Source: Rhizobium sp. ARZ01 (GTDB taxonomy: Bacteria > Pseudomonadota > Alphaproteobacteria > Rhizobiales > Rhizobiaceae). From it: 64,000 bases of DNA. A program made the translations under genes and the position numbers. The notes under the pieces are model-generated. The model saw nothing but the letters and a program-made list of their open reading frames with translations. It was not told the origin of the DNA and ran no database searches. Position 1 is the first letter of the stretch; every line of letters starts with the position of its first letter. Location: assembly GCF_014851675.1 (NCBI RefSeq), contig NZ_JACVAE010000001.1, forward strand, positions 1,860,001-1,924,000. Direction: 5' to 3'. Positions 35,304 through 44,120 of this stretch are shown piece after piece.

Positions 35304-36311
35304 CTAGATGCAGATGCAGCGGCAACCGATGACTTCGCCGACCCCTGCTCCCATGCTGGTATCGCTTGGGAAGCGCATGAGCGCGCCGGATGGCGACTGG
35401 AACGGCAGATCCATCCCTGTCACCTCTTGCGCGTTCATGACCATGTGCGTGTGTCGGACGCGCCGGTCGCCGGCACTGCGCCATGTGCGCGTCACCAGCG
35501 AGGCGTCACGCCCCGCCTTGTCCAAGCCCTGCTGATAGGCTTCGTGCTGCGCCACGTTGACCGACATGGCTGTTTCCGTCCGAGCGATCGTTTCCGACCG
35601 CAGCTTGACGTATCCATCGGACAGCCGCCCGATCGCCTTCTGCACGACCTCCGGCGGGAGAGCCTTGCCCTCGGAAATCGCCTTCAACACCTGCCGGTCG
35701 AAACGCTTGTCCCGCCTCGTCAGGGTGAGATATCGCTTCATCCCCTCCACGTCGCCGCCGGCGAGCGCCAAACGCGCGTTCTCGACCGTGCGCGCCAGTT
35801 GAGACGTCATGCCGAGCAACCCGCCCTCACGGCGTCCTGTGACACGAGAGACGCGACCGGCTATGTCCAGCGCGATCGTGCGCGGCCCCTGCCCCTGAGC
35901 AAAGCCTGAGGCGGTCTTTTCGCGGGCGAGCTGCTTGGTGTCCTCGGTAATGTTGGTGATCGCCGTCGACGACAGTTCGCGGATGATCTGCTCGGCGCGC
36001 TGGTTCTGCACGTCCCACCGGACTACCACCCGGCCGCCCATCGGGTCGAACAGCCGCGGCAGCCGGTCGACAACGAGGATGCCACCTTCGTTGAAGGCCT
36101 GCCGGATCGCTTCGGACAGCGGGCGGAAAGCGGCCGGTTCGATATGCAACGCTTGGATCGCGCCTTCGATGTCCCTGCGCTCCAAGAGCTCCACTACCTC
36201 ACGAAGCACGATGTTGGATTTGATGTCTTCCACTGCCTCGCGGAAGGCAGAGGCCATGGCCGGCTCAAGACGGGCAAGGAGCGCGTCTATCTGTTGGCGG
36301 AGGGATCCCAT
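35304..36311 (-). CDS. phage minor head protein (MuF/SPP1 gp7 family)
   Basis: 335 aa. The C-terminal MuF domain is clear: ARTETAMSVNVAQHEAYQQG, TWRSAGDRRVRHTHMVMN and GEVIGCRCICI. MuF proteins sit at the portal vertex inside the head. Overlaps the upstream 50-aa gene as TAATG. In related phages the MuF gene directly follows the portal; here it lies downstream of the capsid gene, suggesting rearrangement. Confidence 0.85.
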   Translation of the reverse strand: MGSLRQQIDALLARLEPAMASAFREAVEDIKSNIVLREVVELLERRDIEGAIQALHIEPAAFRPLSEAIRQAFNEGGILVVDRLPRLFDPMGGRVVVRWDVQNQRAEQIIRELSSTAITNITEDTKQLAREKTASGFAQGQGPRTIALDIAGRVSRVTGRREGGLLGMTSQLARTVENARLALAGGDVEGMKRYLTLTRRDKRFDRQVLKAISEGKALPPEVVQKAIGRLSDGYVKLRSETIARTETAMSVNVAQHEAYQQGLDKAGRDASLVTRTWRSAGDRRVRHTHMVMNAQEVTGMDLPFQSPSGALMRFPSDTSMGAGVGEVIGCRCICI

Positions 36312-36463
36312 TACTTGGACTTCGGAGCCTTCTTCGCGGCAGCAACGCGCTTCGCCAGACCGATAGCCTCCAGCGCCTTCGCCTCAACTAGCGTCACGCC
36401 ATAGGTCTCGCCCTTGGCCTTCCCCTTGTGCGGGAGCACCACTTCGACGGTTACCTTGCTCAT
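36311..36463 (-). CDS. 50-aa phage structural-module protein
   Basis: MSKVTVEVVLPHKGKAKGET..., ending in a Lys/Ala-rich tail (KRVAAAKKAPKSK). Its stop overlaps the MuF ATG as TAATG. Similar short basic-tailed proteins are common near head-joining genes. No function can be assigned. Confidence 0.6.
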   Translation of the reverse strand: MSKVTVEVVLPHKGKAKGETYGVTLVEAKALEAIGLAKRVAAAKKAPKSK

Positions 36464-36553
36464 TGGGCAATCCTACTTCTGATTAGACAACCTAAATTGC
36501 ATCTCGACTTTCACAAGGCTCGCGCTATGAGTCCTTGGGAAATGGAGGGGCGG

Positions 36554-36937
36554 ATGGGTTACGTGGATTATTCTCGACTGTTTGTTACCGCAGCATCTTT
36601 TGCGGCTCTGGCATCAACTGCGAACGCGGAGCCTTACCAAAAATTTGGCGTCGTAAACTGCGCTCTTCCCGGGACGACGATCGAGTTTTCGCTGAACGGG
36701 TCTGGCGGTGCTGATGTGGCCTCGTCATCGTCAAACTTCGCTCCTTTTAGGGAAGCGGCTCGTGTGAAAACCTGGTCTGCCAATGTCGAAGTCAAAGATG
36801 GTACACGTCTGCTTATTCTGGACAACCTCAAGAACACTCGCATTATGATCAGGCTGCCTGACGGGAAAGGAATGGCTTTCACAGGGGCTGACGGAGTATC
36901 CGACATCCTTTGCCAGGTTCTGATCCAACCGGACTAA
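36554..36937 (+). CDS. exported accessory (moron) protein, family unknown
   Basis: 127 aa from ATG 36554 with GGAGGGG just upstream (36527 also possible). A signal peptide (SRLFVTAASFAALASTANA) precedes a beta-rich mature domain (FGVVNCALPGTTIEFSLNG). It runs against the leftward head genes, and its stop codon directly abuts the stop of the opposing neck gene at 36938. This is the pattern of a lysogenically expressed cargo gene inserted at a gene boundary. Composition is visibly less GC-rich than the flanks. Confidence 0.65.
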   Translation: MGYVDYSRLFVTAASFAALASTANAEPYQKFGVVNCALPGTTIEFSLNGSGGADVASSSSNFAPFREAARVKTWSANVEVKDGTRLLILDNLKNTRIMIRLPDGKGMAFTGADGVSDILCQVLIQPD

Positions 36938-37205
36938 TTAGGCCGCAACCCTTCCCTGTAAGATATGAACGACCGGCGTCACGCCGTCGAAGGAGTTCGG
37001 ATCGGACGCTATGACGGTGTAGTCGGTCCCGTTGGCGGTGACGATGTCGCCCGGACCAGGAACGATCGGCAGTCCAATTGACGAGATGTAGATCTGCATA
37101 TCGCCCGTCTTGATCACCGTGCCGTCGATGACCCGGCTCGACGAGGACCGGACCATCCTTGGTGTTGAGCCCGCGAGGGCCCTGAGAGACGTTCGTGACT
37201 TTCAT
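36938..37205 (-). pseudogene. fused remnants of two head-neck genes
   Basis: ATG 37205 opens KVTNVSQGPRGLNTKDGPV, the start of a short phage protein, but after about 25 codons the recognisable sequence moves to another frame. The second part, VIDGTVIKTGDMQIYISS through HILQGRVAA, is the C-terminal portion of a neck/connector-type protein. An out-of-frame deletion joining two genes explains this. An ATG at 37156 could still express the second part. Confidence 0.65.
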
Positions 37206-37217
37206 GGTCGGCCCTCC

Positions 37218-38171
37218 TTAGATGCCGTCGAGATAGCGGACCGCCTTGGGCCGACGGATATCGACACCACCGACGCGGAAAATGCCGGGGACATCGAACT
37301 TGATCGGCCCGGTCTGCCACGGCTGCAGGAAGCGGAACGGCATTGGAAGGTGCATTTTCAGCACCTCGGGCGAGCGACGATAGGCGACCATGCGCTTGGT
37401 GCTGGATGCACCGGCCGTGTCGAGGTAGCCGAACACGCCGCGGATGGTCAGTTCCTGGCCCGTCGTCAGGGTGTAGATGTTGTTCTTCTTCACCCATTCG
37501 AGGATCGTGGTCTGGTTAACCTGATCGATGCGACGGTTGGAGATGTCCAGCAGCACCGAGTACGGAAGCAGGAGGGTGTCCGCGATTTCCGCACCGAGCG
37601 TACCAGTGAACATGCCGGTAAGCTGGCCGTTGATGTCGCGAAGCACATTATCAGGCGTCTTGCTGGCGAAGGTGGTCGCCGAGCCGGTGCCATCGGCCGG
37701 AGCCGTCGTCGCGGTCGGGGACGAGGAGTTAACCAGCCCCTGCAAGCCCTTGCTGGTATCACCGACGAAGGCGACGGAGTCGATCTTCTCTTCGGCCACA
37801 CGGCGGGCCAGCGTGGCCTTGTCGGCGGTCAAGTTCATGCCGAGGAGCTGAGCGGTGCCAAGCTCTTCCAGCGTGTAGCCGTATCCGATTGCGGCCATGC
37901 TGACAGACGTCTCGAACTTCTCGCGGGTCAGCTCGACCTTCGGGATGTCCTGCGCGTTGCCGTGGAACCAGTCGGCCTTGCCGACGCCGTCCATGGAGAA
38001 GTAGGTGACGGACTGGATCCACTCCGGCGCCGAGGTATCAACCGGGATCAGGCTCGCGTACTGGATTTCCTGATACCGCATCGCGTAGACCGTCGGCTCG
38101 ATGAGCGAGGCCTGACGGATAAGGAAGCTCATCGCGACCTGCTGAGCGTCCTGCATGATGTGTGCGTTCAT
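37218..38171 (-). CDS. major capsid protein (DUF2184-type)
   Basis: 317 aa. The sequence carries the family's features: PEWIQSVTYFSMDGVG, SVSMAAIGYGYTLEELG, and a C-terminal P-loop-like region LDISNRRIDQVNQTT through KMHLPMPFRFLQPWQ. Full length, with a good start at ATG 38171. It assembles the icosahedral head. Lies directly after the cement protein gene, as in related phages. Confidence 0.85.
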   Translation of the reverse strand: MNAHIMQDAQQVAMSFLIRQASLIEPTVYAMRYQEIQYASLIPVDTSAPEWIQSVTYFSMDGVGKADWFHGNAQDIPKVELTREKFETSVSMAAIGYGYTLEELGTAQLLGMNLTADKATLARRVAEEKIDSVAFVGDTSKGLQGLVNSSSPTATTAPADGTGSATTFASKTPDNVLRDINGQLTGMFTGTLGAEIADTLLLPYSVLLDISNRRIDQVNQTTILEWVKKNNIYTLTTGQELTIRGVFGYLDTAGASSTKRMVAYRRSPEVLKMHLPMPFRFLQPWQTGPIKFDVPGIFRVGGVDIRRPKAVRYLDGI

Positions 38172-38186
38172 TGTAGACGCTCCTTG

Positions 38187-38624
38187 TTAGCCGAGGCGAA
38201 GCGCTGCGAGACCGGCACCGGAGGTGCTGGTGTCCCACTGGGCGCCCACGATCTGGGTGTTGCTGGTCGAGACGTTGGTCAGAACGCCCGTTGCCGGGAC
38301 GTAGTAGACCGGATCGCCCACGGCGACGGCGACCGAGGCCTGAGCCACGATGACGCCCTTCTTCATCAGCGCGACGTTGGAGTACTGCTCGTACTTGCCG
38401 GTCGGCTGGGTGGTGTCGAGGACAGCGATGCCCACGAACTTAACCGTGGCCTCGGAGCCCACAACCTGGTTGTCGGCGGTGCCTTGCACACCGACCTTAC
38501 CGAAGCCAATGCCCTCGACGTCTTCCGCAACGCGGGTGACGATGACGTTCGGCTCCATGTTGAGGACCATGCCCTCGACCCAGCGGGCGTGGGTGGCCGT
38601 GTAGTTGGTCTGAACAGCAGGCAT
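38187..38624 (-). CDS. capsid cement/decoration protein
   Basis: 145 aa from ATG 38624, overlapping the DUF2213 stop as TAATG. A beta-rich sequence (VEGMVLNMEPNVIVTRVAED; DPVYYVPATGVLTN) resembles structural cement proteins that stabilise capsids and precede the capsid gene. Length is normal. Confidence 0.75.
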   Translation of the reverse strand: MPAVQTNYTATHARWVEGMVLNMEPNVIVTRVAEDVEGIGFGKVGVQGTADNQVVGSEATVKFVGIAVLDTTQPTGKYEQYSNVALMKKGVIVAQASVAVAVGDPVYYVPATGVLTNVSTSNTQIVGAQWDTSTSGAGLAALRLG

Positions 38625-38983
38625 TAGGCGGCTCCCTTGATCGCGGCGGCATCCATGACGATGAGAGGGATTCGGACGAACTCGCCGTCGCGGGCAATCT
38701 CGTCGCCGATCTGGCCGACGGACAGGTCTTTCCAGTTGTCGGCCGTCACCGCCTCGTCGGGGTGATCGTTCGTCACTGGCTTGTGAGCGTAGCTGCCGAG
38801 GCTGTCCTTGGCGAAAACCTGATCGGCCGGGCGATAGACCTTGACCACGGGCATGTCGGGCTTGCCGACTTCCCACCCGGCGTAGTCTTGAATGCCGGTG
38901 CGCGCGGTGCGGACCTCGGCCACAAGGTAGCCGTCGGCGGTCCGTCGCGTCCCCGCGATCGGTGCAGCGTCGATGAATTGCAT
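38624..38983 (-). pseudogene. DUF2213 (prohead protease-like) protein, C-terminally truncated
   Basis: 119 aa from ATG 38983 (GGAGTG upstream). The N-terminal part is typical of DUF2213: RTADGYLVAEVRTARTGIQ, KPVTNDHPDEAVTADNW and a short piece to VMDAAAIK, then GAA and stop. Family members run to 350 residues or more, with the protease part beyond this point. The missing 200-plus residues suggest a deletion between mid-gene and gene end. Confidence 0.7.
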
Positions 38984-38988
38984 GGGGA

Positions 38989-39693
38989 TCACTCCGTTTG
39001 CGGAAGTGGCTGTGACTGGCGGCCAAATACACGCCATGGTAGGCAGGCATTGGCTTCACTTGGGCTGGTGGCGAAAATGAAGAAGCAGTTATCGCCCCAA
39101 CCCTGCCAGACGTTCGTCGAAATCTCATCATCCGCCGGCGTGGCGCCCGAGAAAAGCACCAGGCGCGACGGGTGAATTGTGATCTGTTCGCCGTTGTTGC
39201 CCTTGAGGATGTATGACATCGGCTTGCCGTACCATTCGGATTCAGGGTTCCGGTCGATCTCGCCCGGCGACAACTGACGGCGGGTTATGACGTTCAGGTA
39301 GCGCAAGCCAGTTTTGCCAATGCGCTCGACCTCCAGAGGCTGCGACGGGTCAGCATCGCCCGTCCCGATGTAAAGCGCCGCGCCTCCGAACAGACGTGCT
39401 TTCTTCAGTGCCTCCAGCACCTTGCCGCGGACGTTCAGGCGCTTCTCTTCTCCCTCGATGGCCTCGATCTGGGGCTTTTTCGCCTGCCAGTCGCGCCACT
39501 TGCGGCAAGCGTCGAGCGCCGGAATTTCGACGATCTTGCGCGGCAACCATGCCGTGCTGTAAGCCGCGATCAACTGCTCATCCGACAACACGGTATGAGC
39601 GTAGAAAGTCGTGGCCGCCTTGTCCCTATCGGTGCCCATACGGGACACCAGGCTCGTGAGGCTGTCACGAGCGAAGGCGAATACATTCCCCAT
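38989..39693 (-). pseudogene. portal protein (DUF1073/Acb1-type), C-terminal half deleted
   Basis: 234 aa. The N-terminus is a DUF1073 portal (AYSTAWLPRKIVEIPALDAC; RKWRDWQ; HPSRLVLFSGATPADDE; NVWQGWGD). Homologues have about 450 residues. After WGDN the sequence becomes unrelated and ends within 35 residues. A functional dodecameric portal is unlikely. Automated pipelines may label this family anti-CBASS Acb1, but here it is the remains of a portal. Confidence 0.75.
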
Positions 39694-39701
39694 GGGGTTC
39701 C

Positions 39702-41240
39702 TCAGATGTTGTCGAGAGTGAAGGTCGAGCCAAGCGCTAGCTCGTTCAGAGCATCAGCGAAGGCGTCCACCTGGTCATCGTGTTGCGCGTTCGGGAACGA
39801 ACACACCTCATCAAGGAAGGCGTCGTTCCAGTGCCCGCGCACGAGCTTTACGTTGCCTGCTTCAGCCTGGGCCGATGCCGGCTTTGCCCTCACCGACTTT
39901 TCGCCAGTGGGGGCCACCACCTTGACCTCGTAGCCAGCGAGCAGTTTTACCTTTGTCGCGGCGTCCGACTTGCCGGCCGCACCGGGGTCCTGGGGCATCC
40001 TGATCCTGATGCCGAGGCCGTCTTGCGAGGCCGTGTTCTTCAGGTTCTTCTCTACATCGGCAGGCGACCACCGGTCCCGCTTCACATCCTCGACGTAGAA
40101 GATGCCGGCGTGGTGGGCCATCCGGAGGCCGACAGTCCAGTCCGGTTGCTTGCCCGGCTTAGGCTGCGTTGCTGCAAAGTCCCACGCTCTGCACCGCATA
40201 GCGCCGGCAGGAACCGCATCGACGATCTCAAAGTCGCCACGCTGGAACATACCGCCAGAGCGAGGCGCCGGCCGCTGTTGGTACTGACCGCTATAGGCAT
40301 ATGAGCCCTTTGCCTTCTTGAGGCGTTCGATTTCCTCAGCCGGAAACCGCTCGGGAAAAAGCAACTCGCCTTCTTCGGTCCGCGGGTCCTCAAAGAACAG
40401 CTCGCCGCCGACATAGGTCCGGCAAGCCCTCTCAGGTTCAAACTCCATCGGCAGATTGAGGTGGATGAATCCGATGTCGAGTTGAAGCGCCACGCCGGCT
40501 ACGTCCTGCTCATGGAGTCGCTGCATGATGATGACGATCGCCGAGGTCGTGACGTCGTTTAGTCGGTCGGAGATGCCTTCCCGGAAGATGCGGACTGCCG
40601 TCTGCCGCTCCGTATCGCTCTCCGCCGTCTCCGTCGAATGTGGGTCGTCGATCTTCACCCGATCGCCGCGGCCACCAGTCATGGAACTGAACGGGCGGGC
40701 CTCACTGAACCCGCTGCCAGTATTCTCGAACTTCCCCTTTGCGTTCTGATCGTCGCGTAGCCTGAGGGGCCACAGCGCCTGGAACTTCTCGCTCTCCACC
40801 AGTCGGCGAAGCTTCATGTTGTCGCGCAGCACGTTCGGCTGGCTGTATGAGGTGGCGAGCACCTGAATATCAGGCCTGCCGATCGGTCCCCACTCCCACG
40901 CGCTCCAAAACACCAGGAGTAGCGACTTCATCATGCCGGGCGGCACGGTCATCATGAGGAACTGGATGTGCCCCTCGGTCACCGCCTCCAGATGCTTGCA
41001 CATGGCCCGTAGAGCCCATCCGAACTTCAGGGGCTTCTTGGGCTCTAGGACGTCCCAGAACTCTTGAATAAACCCCACGAGCGTCTGGCACCGTGCCCGG
41101 ATGCGTTCGGCGTCCTTTGCGATGCGCTCGCGTTCCGCTTCAGCCGCCCGCCTCGCCTTCTCCGCCCGGATCGCTCTCATCATCACCGCCGGATCTGGCA
41201 AGCGGGCCGAAGATGGCTTCGAGTGCTGCAAGCTGGTCAT
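39702..41240 (-). CDS. terL: terminase large subunit
   Basis: 512 aa. ATPase part: PPGMMKS (100-106) as the Walker A-like motif and GGRGDRVKIDDP as Walker B. Nuclease part: WDFAATQ with the first acidic residue and AQHDDQVDAFADAL near the C-terminus. It cuts and pumps DNA into proheads. The start is uncertain because the frame overlaps the small subunit by about 100 bases; ATG 41183 is an alternative. Appears intact. Confidence 0.9.
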   Translation of the reverse strand: MTSLQHSKPSSARLPDPAVMMRAIRAEKARRAAEAERERIAKDAERIRARCQTLVGFIQEFWDVLEPKKPLKFGWALRAMCKHLEAVTEGHIQFLMMTVPPGMMKSLLLVFWSAWEWGPIGRPDIQVLATSYSQPNVLRDNMKLRRLVESEKFQALWPLRLRDDQNAKGKFENTGSGFSEARPFSSMTGGRGDRVKIDDPHSTETAESDTERQTAVRIFREGISDRLNDVTTSAIVIIMQRLHEQDVAGVALQLDIGFIHLNLPMEFEPERACRTYVGGELFFEDPRTEEGELLFPERFPAEEIERLKKAKGSYAYSGQYQQRPAPRSGGMFQRGDFEIVDAVPAGAMRCRAWDFAATQPKPGKQPDWTVGLRMAHHAGIFYVEDVKRDRWSPADVEKNLKNTASQDGLGIRIRMPQDPGAAGKSDAATKVKLLAGYEVKVVAPTGEKSVRAKPASAQAEAGNVKLVRGHWNDAFLDEVCSFPNAQHDDQVDAFADALNELALGSTFTLDNI

Positions 41241-41517
41241 CCGATACGTTGGTGAGGTCTACAGTCTGGATCGGCCCACCCTTCGGACCGGAGTGCTGAA
41301 CGCTGGCGAGCTTGGCGTGCATGTAGGGCGCGGCATCCTTCGCGATCGATGCGGCTGCGTCCCAATCTTCCTTTTCGGCGTGGGTCCGCATTGCCTTCAG
41401 CATGACCTCTAGCGGGGTTATACCCTCAGCCGATGCCCTATCGGCGATTTCCTTCGTCTTGCGCGTAGCGGCTCCCTTTGGCCGACCAGCGCCAGTCCTC
41501 TTGCCACCTCGCGCCAA
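41140..41517 (-). CDS. terS: terminase small subunit-like protein
   Basis: 125 aa beginning MARGGKRTGAGRPKGA, a common opening of small terminase proteins, followed by a helical centre (EGITPLEVMLKAMRTHAEK) and an acidic tail. It recognises pac/cos DNA and recruits the large subunit. Position immediately before the large subunit supports the call. Confidence 0.75.
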   Translation of the reverse strand: MARGGKRTGAGRPKGAATRKTKEIADRASAEGITPLEVMLKAMRTHAEKEDWDAAASIAKDAAPYMHAKLASVQHSGPKGGPIQTVDLTNVSDDQLAALEAIFGPLARSGGDDESDPGGEGEAGG

Positions 41518-41558
41518 GTTTGATTTCCTTTGAATTATTTCAACCGGGGCACAAATGC

Positions 41559-42203
41559 ATGACGGCCTACACAGGTGTTTTTTCCACTCAAAACGGTACT
41601 GAAGCTTCCTTCAAACTGCTCGGCATCGGTCGCTGTCCCCATTGCTCAGTCGCAACCCCCAACTTCAATAAACTTTGGAGCGACACTTGGACCGAGATGA
41701 GCCAAGTGCGATGGGCCTCCTATCGGTGCAATACATGTGGCTCTGTGGTTACTGCGAGGCTCGCGTGGCGTCACCCGGACAGGTTGGACGCGCTTAACCT
41801 CTGGCCTAGCGCCAATATGGCCCATGAGGACATCCCGCAACCAGCGCGCAGGTTCTTGCAGCAGGCATTCGAAACGCTTCACGCCCCCGACGCCGCGGCT
41901 GTCATGGCTGGCAGCGCCGTTGATGCGATGCTGAAAACCCATGATTACGTCGAAGGGTCGCTCTACTCCCGAATCGATAAAGCTCTAAAGGACAATTTAC
42001 TGACGAAAGGTATGGCAGATTGGGCTCATGAAGTTCGCCTTGGCTCCAACAGACCACGCCATGCGGATGCAGAGAAACCGCACGTTACTTCCGAGGAGGC
42101 AAAGCTATCAGTTGAGTTTGCGGAAGCGTTGGGCAACTTCCTGTTCGTTCTGACTGCCAAGATCGATCGTGGAATTGCGGCGGCAAAGGCAGCTGAAGTT
42201 TAG
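41559..42203 (+). CDS. DUF4145-domain protein with N-terminal zinc ribbon (accessory)
   Basis: 214 aa from ATG 41559. CPHC and CNTC (residues about 27-60) form a zinc ribbon; the C-terminal helical part (ARRFLQQAFETLHAPDA, AVDAMLK, and ending in EFAEALGNFLFVLTAKI) matches DUF4145. This domain is found alone and attached to restriction or other defence enzymes. It starts 41 bases from the divergent terminase gene, a typical moron insertion point. Function unknown. Confidence 0.75.
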   Translation: MTAYTGVFSTQNGTEASFKLLGIGRCPHCSVATPNFNKLWSDTWTEMSQVRWASYRCNTCGSVVTARLAWRHPDRLDALNLWPSANMAHEDIPQPARRFLQQAFETLHAPDAAAVMAGSAVDAMLKTHDYVEGSLYSRIDKALKDNLLTKGMADWAHEVRLGSNRPRHADAEKPHVTSEEAKLSVEFAEALGNFLFVLTAKIDRGIAAAKAAEV

Positions 42204-42258
42204 TTTCTCATGCCGGGCGTTTTTCAGGACTGGCATGGGTCAACCTTGGAGGGATGGA

Positions 42259-42441
42259 ATGGGGTTTCCAGATAAACCGCTGGCTTCAGCCGGCATTGAA
42301 AAGGACGGAGACGGGTGGCTCGTGGTCACTCAAAACGTTGGCGGCAAAGAGCGCGCCGAGCGTCATTTCAGAGGCAGAGCAGAGGCCGACGCGTATTTGG
42401 TCAAGCAGTATGCGCTCGTTCGAGCCGAAAACGGTGAATAG
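42259..42441 (+). CDS. 60-aa accessory protein
   Basis: ATG 42259 has an excellent GGAGGG 5 bases upstream. The product (MGFPDKPLASAGIEKDGDGW...) is a compact alpha/beta sequence with a basic stretch KERAERHFRGRAEAD. It follows the DUF4145 gene by 55 bases and may share its transcript. No family recognised. Confidence 0.6.
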   Translation: MGFPDKPLASAGIEKDGDGWLVVTQNVGGKERAERHFRGRAEADAYLVKQYALVRAENGE

Positions 42442-42771
42442 CGCAACGACCGCCGAGCGTTTCGCATTTCGCGATATGGATTTTCTAATCTTTCCGCCCC
42501 ACAACGACCCGATCCAGCCGGGCCGCCACTGGCCTAGTGCCTCTCGACCACCTTAATCCCGCTCTTCCGCGCCAGCCCGTACAGCCTTGCCTTGTAGAGC
42601 GAAGCCGCGATCCAGTCGCCGTCCTCAGCTTGTTTGCCACGGTAAGTCTATCAACGCTGATTTACCCCGAAGAAGCGTACCGCGAATGCGCGGAAGACCG
42701 CTTTTTGCCGCTTACTTTCCAGTCGCTCGAGTGATAAGCGCCGCTTAAGATTATGCAGCACGGGATCTGAA
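42442..42771. other. 330 bp without a supported gene
   Basis: Contains a 65-codon plus-strand frame without a ribosome site or homology. Otherwise nothing recognisable between two plus-strand accessory genes. Confidence 0.4.
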
Positions 42772-43095
42772 ATGCTTGCACGCACATTTATTCTCGCCAC
42801 CTTCCTTGCGACGAGCGCGTCCGCTCAAGGAATCTACGACGACTGCCCGGGCGCGGGCAAAATTGCTCGCAGGATGATGGAGGTTCGGCAACTTGGCGTC
42901 TCCTTAACAGACGCGATGAAGGTCGCCGAAGGTGCCGACATTTCTGTTCGCGAATTCGTTGTCGATCTGGTCAAGGCTGCTTATTCGGAGCCGGCCTACT
43001 CTACCGGCGAAATGCAGGAGCGCTCCGTTGAGGAGTTCGCGAACGGTATCGAGCTCGCCTGCTACAATGGCAGGGACCAGCTCCTCGGAAAGTGA
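42772..43095 (+). CDS. exported accessory protein, 107 aa
   Basis: Signal peptide MLARTFILATFLATSASA followed by QGIYDDCPGAG. The mature part is helical (KIARRMMEVRQLGVSLTDAM, EFVVDLVKAAY) with two cysteines, suggesting a disulfide-bonded periplasmic protein. Monocistronic cargo in the region between the terminase and the leftward replication genes. No family recognised. Confidence 0.6.
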   Translation: MLARTFILATFLATSASAQGIYDDCPGAGKIARRMMEVRQLGVSLTDAMKVAEGADISVREFVVDLVKAAYSEPAYSTGEMQERSVEEFANGIELACYNGRDQLLGK

Positions 43096-43113
43096 TGCGG
43101 CCTCAAGCGGCCT

Positions 43114-43308
43114 TCACTCTCCTATCCGTGTCCACGTCCGCCCGCATCGGCCACACTCCAACTTTGCAATCTTTAGGCCGGCCCGTTCGCGAAACTGTGT
43201 CACCTCCTCGCCGTTGACGGTGCATTCCGCACCTTCGCAGATGCCAGGGCGCTGGCGGCCGCCGTAGATCATCGCGTCGACACTGACTGCTTGCTTGGCT
43301 TGGGGCAT
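43114..43308 (-). CDS. 64-aa zinc-ribbon phage protein
   Basis: ATG 43308 follows GTGGAGG. Cys residues in GICEGAEC and LECGRCGRTW give a four-Cys ribbon. The only minus-strand gene in this otherwise plus-strand accessory block. Possibly a small nucleic-acid-binding protein. Confidence 0.55.
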   Translation of the reverse strand: MPQAKQAVSVDAMIYGGRQRPGICEGAECTVNGEEVTQFRERAGLKIAKLECGRCGRTWTRIGE

Positions 43309-43463
43309 CTGGCCTCCACAAACGAAAACCCGCCGCGGTTAGGCGACGGGCTGGGGATACTTGCCTGCCTACAGGCTTGCGGATAGATCTGCCCGACGTC
43401 CCTTCGGCGCGCGCTTACGCCACGCCGCTATCAAGTTTCGAATCTCGGACTGGCAAGAAACCT

Positions 43464-43769
43464 ATGAACGACAACACCCTCGACACTCTGACAGGCATGT
43501 ACTTCACGCTCGACGACCCCGACGGCACCTATGGCACTGGCCAGATTATTCGTCTCGCCACCGAGGGCGTGTATTTCGTTCGCTTCGACGGTAACGAGGT
43601 GACGCTGCCCTTGGAGCTTGTATCCATCGGAGAGATGCTGGAGACCACCGAAGAGGAGTACCGGCTCTGGCGGTTCTTTGACACGATCGAAGAGCGAGAT
43701 AAGTGGATCGAATGGCTAGATGCACCATCCAAGCCGAGAGTCATTACACTCGTCAGGCCGACCAAGTAG
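43464..43769 (+). CDS. 101-aa accessory protein
   Basis: ATG 43464. An N-terminal beta-barrel-like segment (GMYFTLDDPDGTYGTGQIIR; VYFVRFDGNEVTLPLELVSI) and a C-terminal helical acidic part (TEEEYRLWRFFDTIEERDKW). The first part resembles small SH3-like folds, but no family is certain. Confidence 0.5.
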   Translation: MNDNTLDTLTGMYFTLDDPDGTYGTGQIIRLATEGVYFVRFDGNEVTLPLELVSIGEMLETTEEEYRLWRFFDTIEERDKWIEWLDAPSKPRVITLVRPTK

Positions 43770-43868
43770 CGGGCCGCCGAGCTTGGGACTGATCAGGACG
43801 CACCGTAGTCAGCCCCGAAGGGTGGCAGTCTACGCGGGCGTTCCACTGCCTATTAACCGAGGCCCCAC

Positions 43869-44018
43869 ATGCGCAGGTCACGCCTCATCTTTGTGATCCT
43901 CATATGCGCCCTGGTTGCCGCAGTGCTCAGCATCCTGATGTTAAAGGGCGATCAACCGGCAGTGCGGCCGGACGAAGGATCACTCATACCACCGGCTGTT
44001 CAGGGCCAACCCCAGTAG
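43869..44018 (+). CDS. 49-aa membrane or secreted peptide
   Basis: MRRSRLIFVILICALVAAVL is a single membrane anchor or signal; the remainder is Pro/Gln-rich (PPAVQGQPQ). GAGG lies upstream. Accessory block member, function unknown. Confidence 0.5.
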   Translation: MRRSRLIFVILICALVAAVLSILMLKGDQPAVRPDEGSLIPPAVQGQPQ

Positions 44019-44083
44019 TGCTAACCGCTTCTTCTGCTCGCGGGCGTAGCAAGGCCTCCGTATTGCGTTTTACCGGTAGTTGC

Positions 44084-44119
44084 GCAACCCTCGCGCACAT
44101 TAACTGTCGCGGGGGTTGC
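44084..44119 (+). promoter_or_regulatory. hairpin sequestering the ribosome site of the next gene
   Basis: GCAACCCTCGCG (44084-44095) can pair with CGCGGGGGTTGC (44108-44119) over 12 positions, with one U-G pair and a 12-base loop. The 3' arm holds the only ribosome site (GGGGG) of the gene at 44121, two bases before its ATG. Translation of that gene should be off unless the stem opens; alternatively it ends the upstream transcript. Confidence 0.55.
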
Positions 44120-44120
44120 T

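Noticed and set aside
38989..39693. Anti-CBASS (Acb1) defence-evasion protein
   Set aside because: Proteins with this fold in this position are portals. The gene lies directly after the terminase and lacks its second half, so a counter-defence label would mislead.
42461..42480. A sixth repressor operator (TTTCGCATTTCGCGAT)
   Set aside because: Half-sites are spaced 2 instead of 3 bases apart and the left half differs from TTTGCGA; it also lies in the interior of the cargo region without a promoter.
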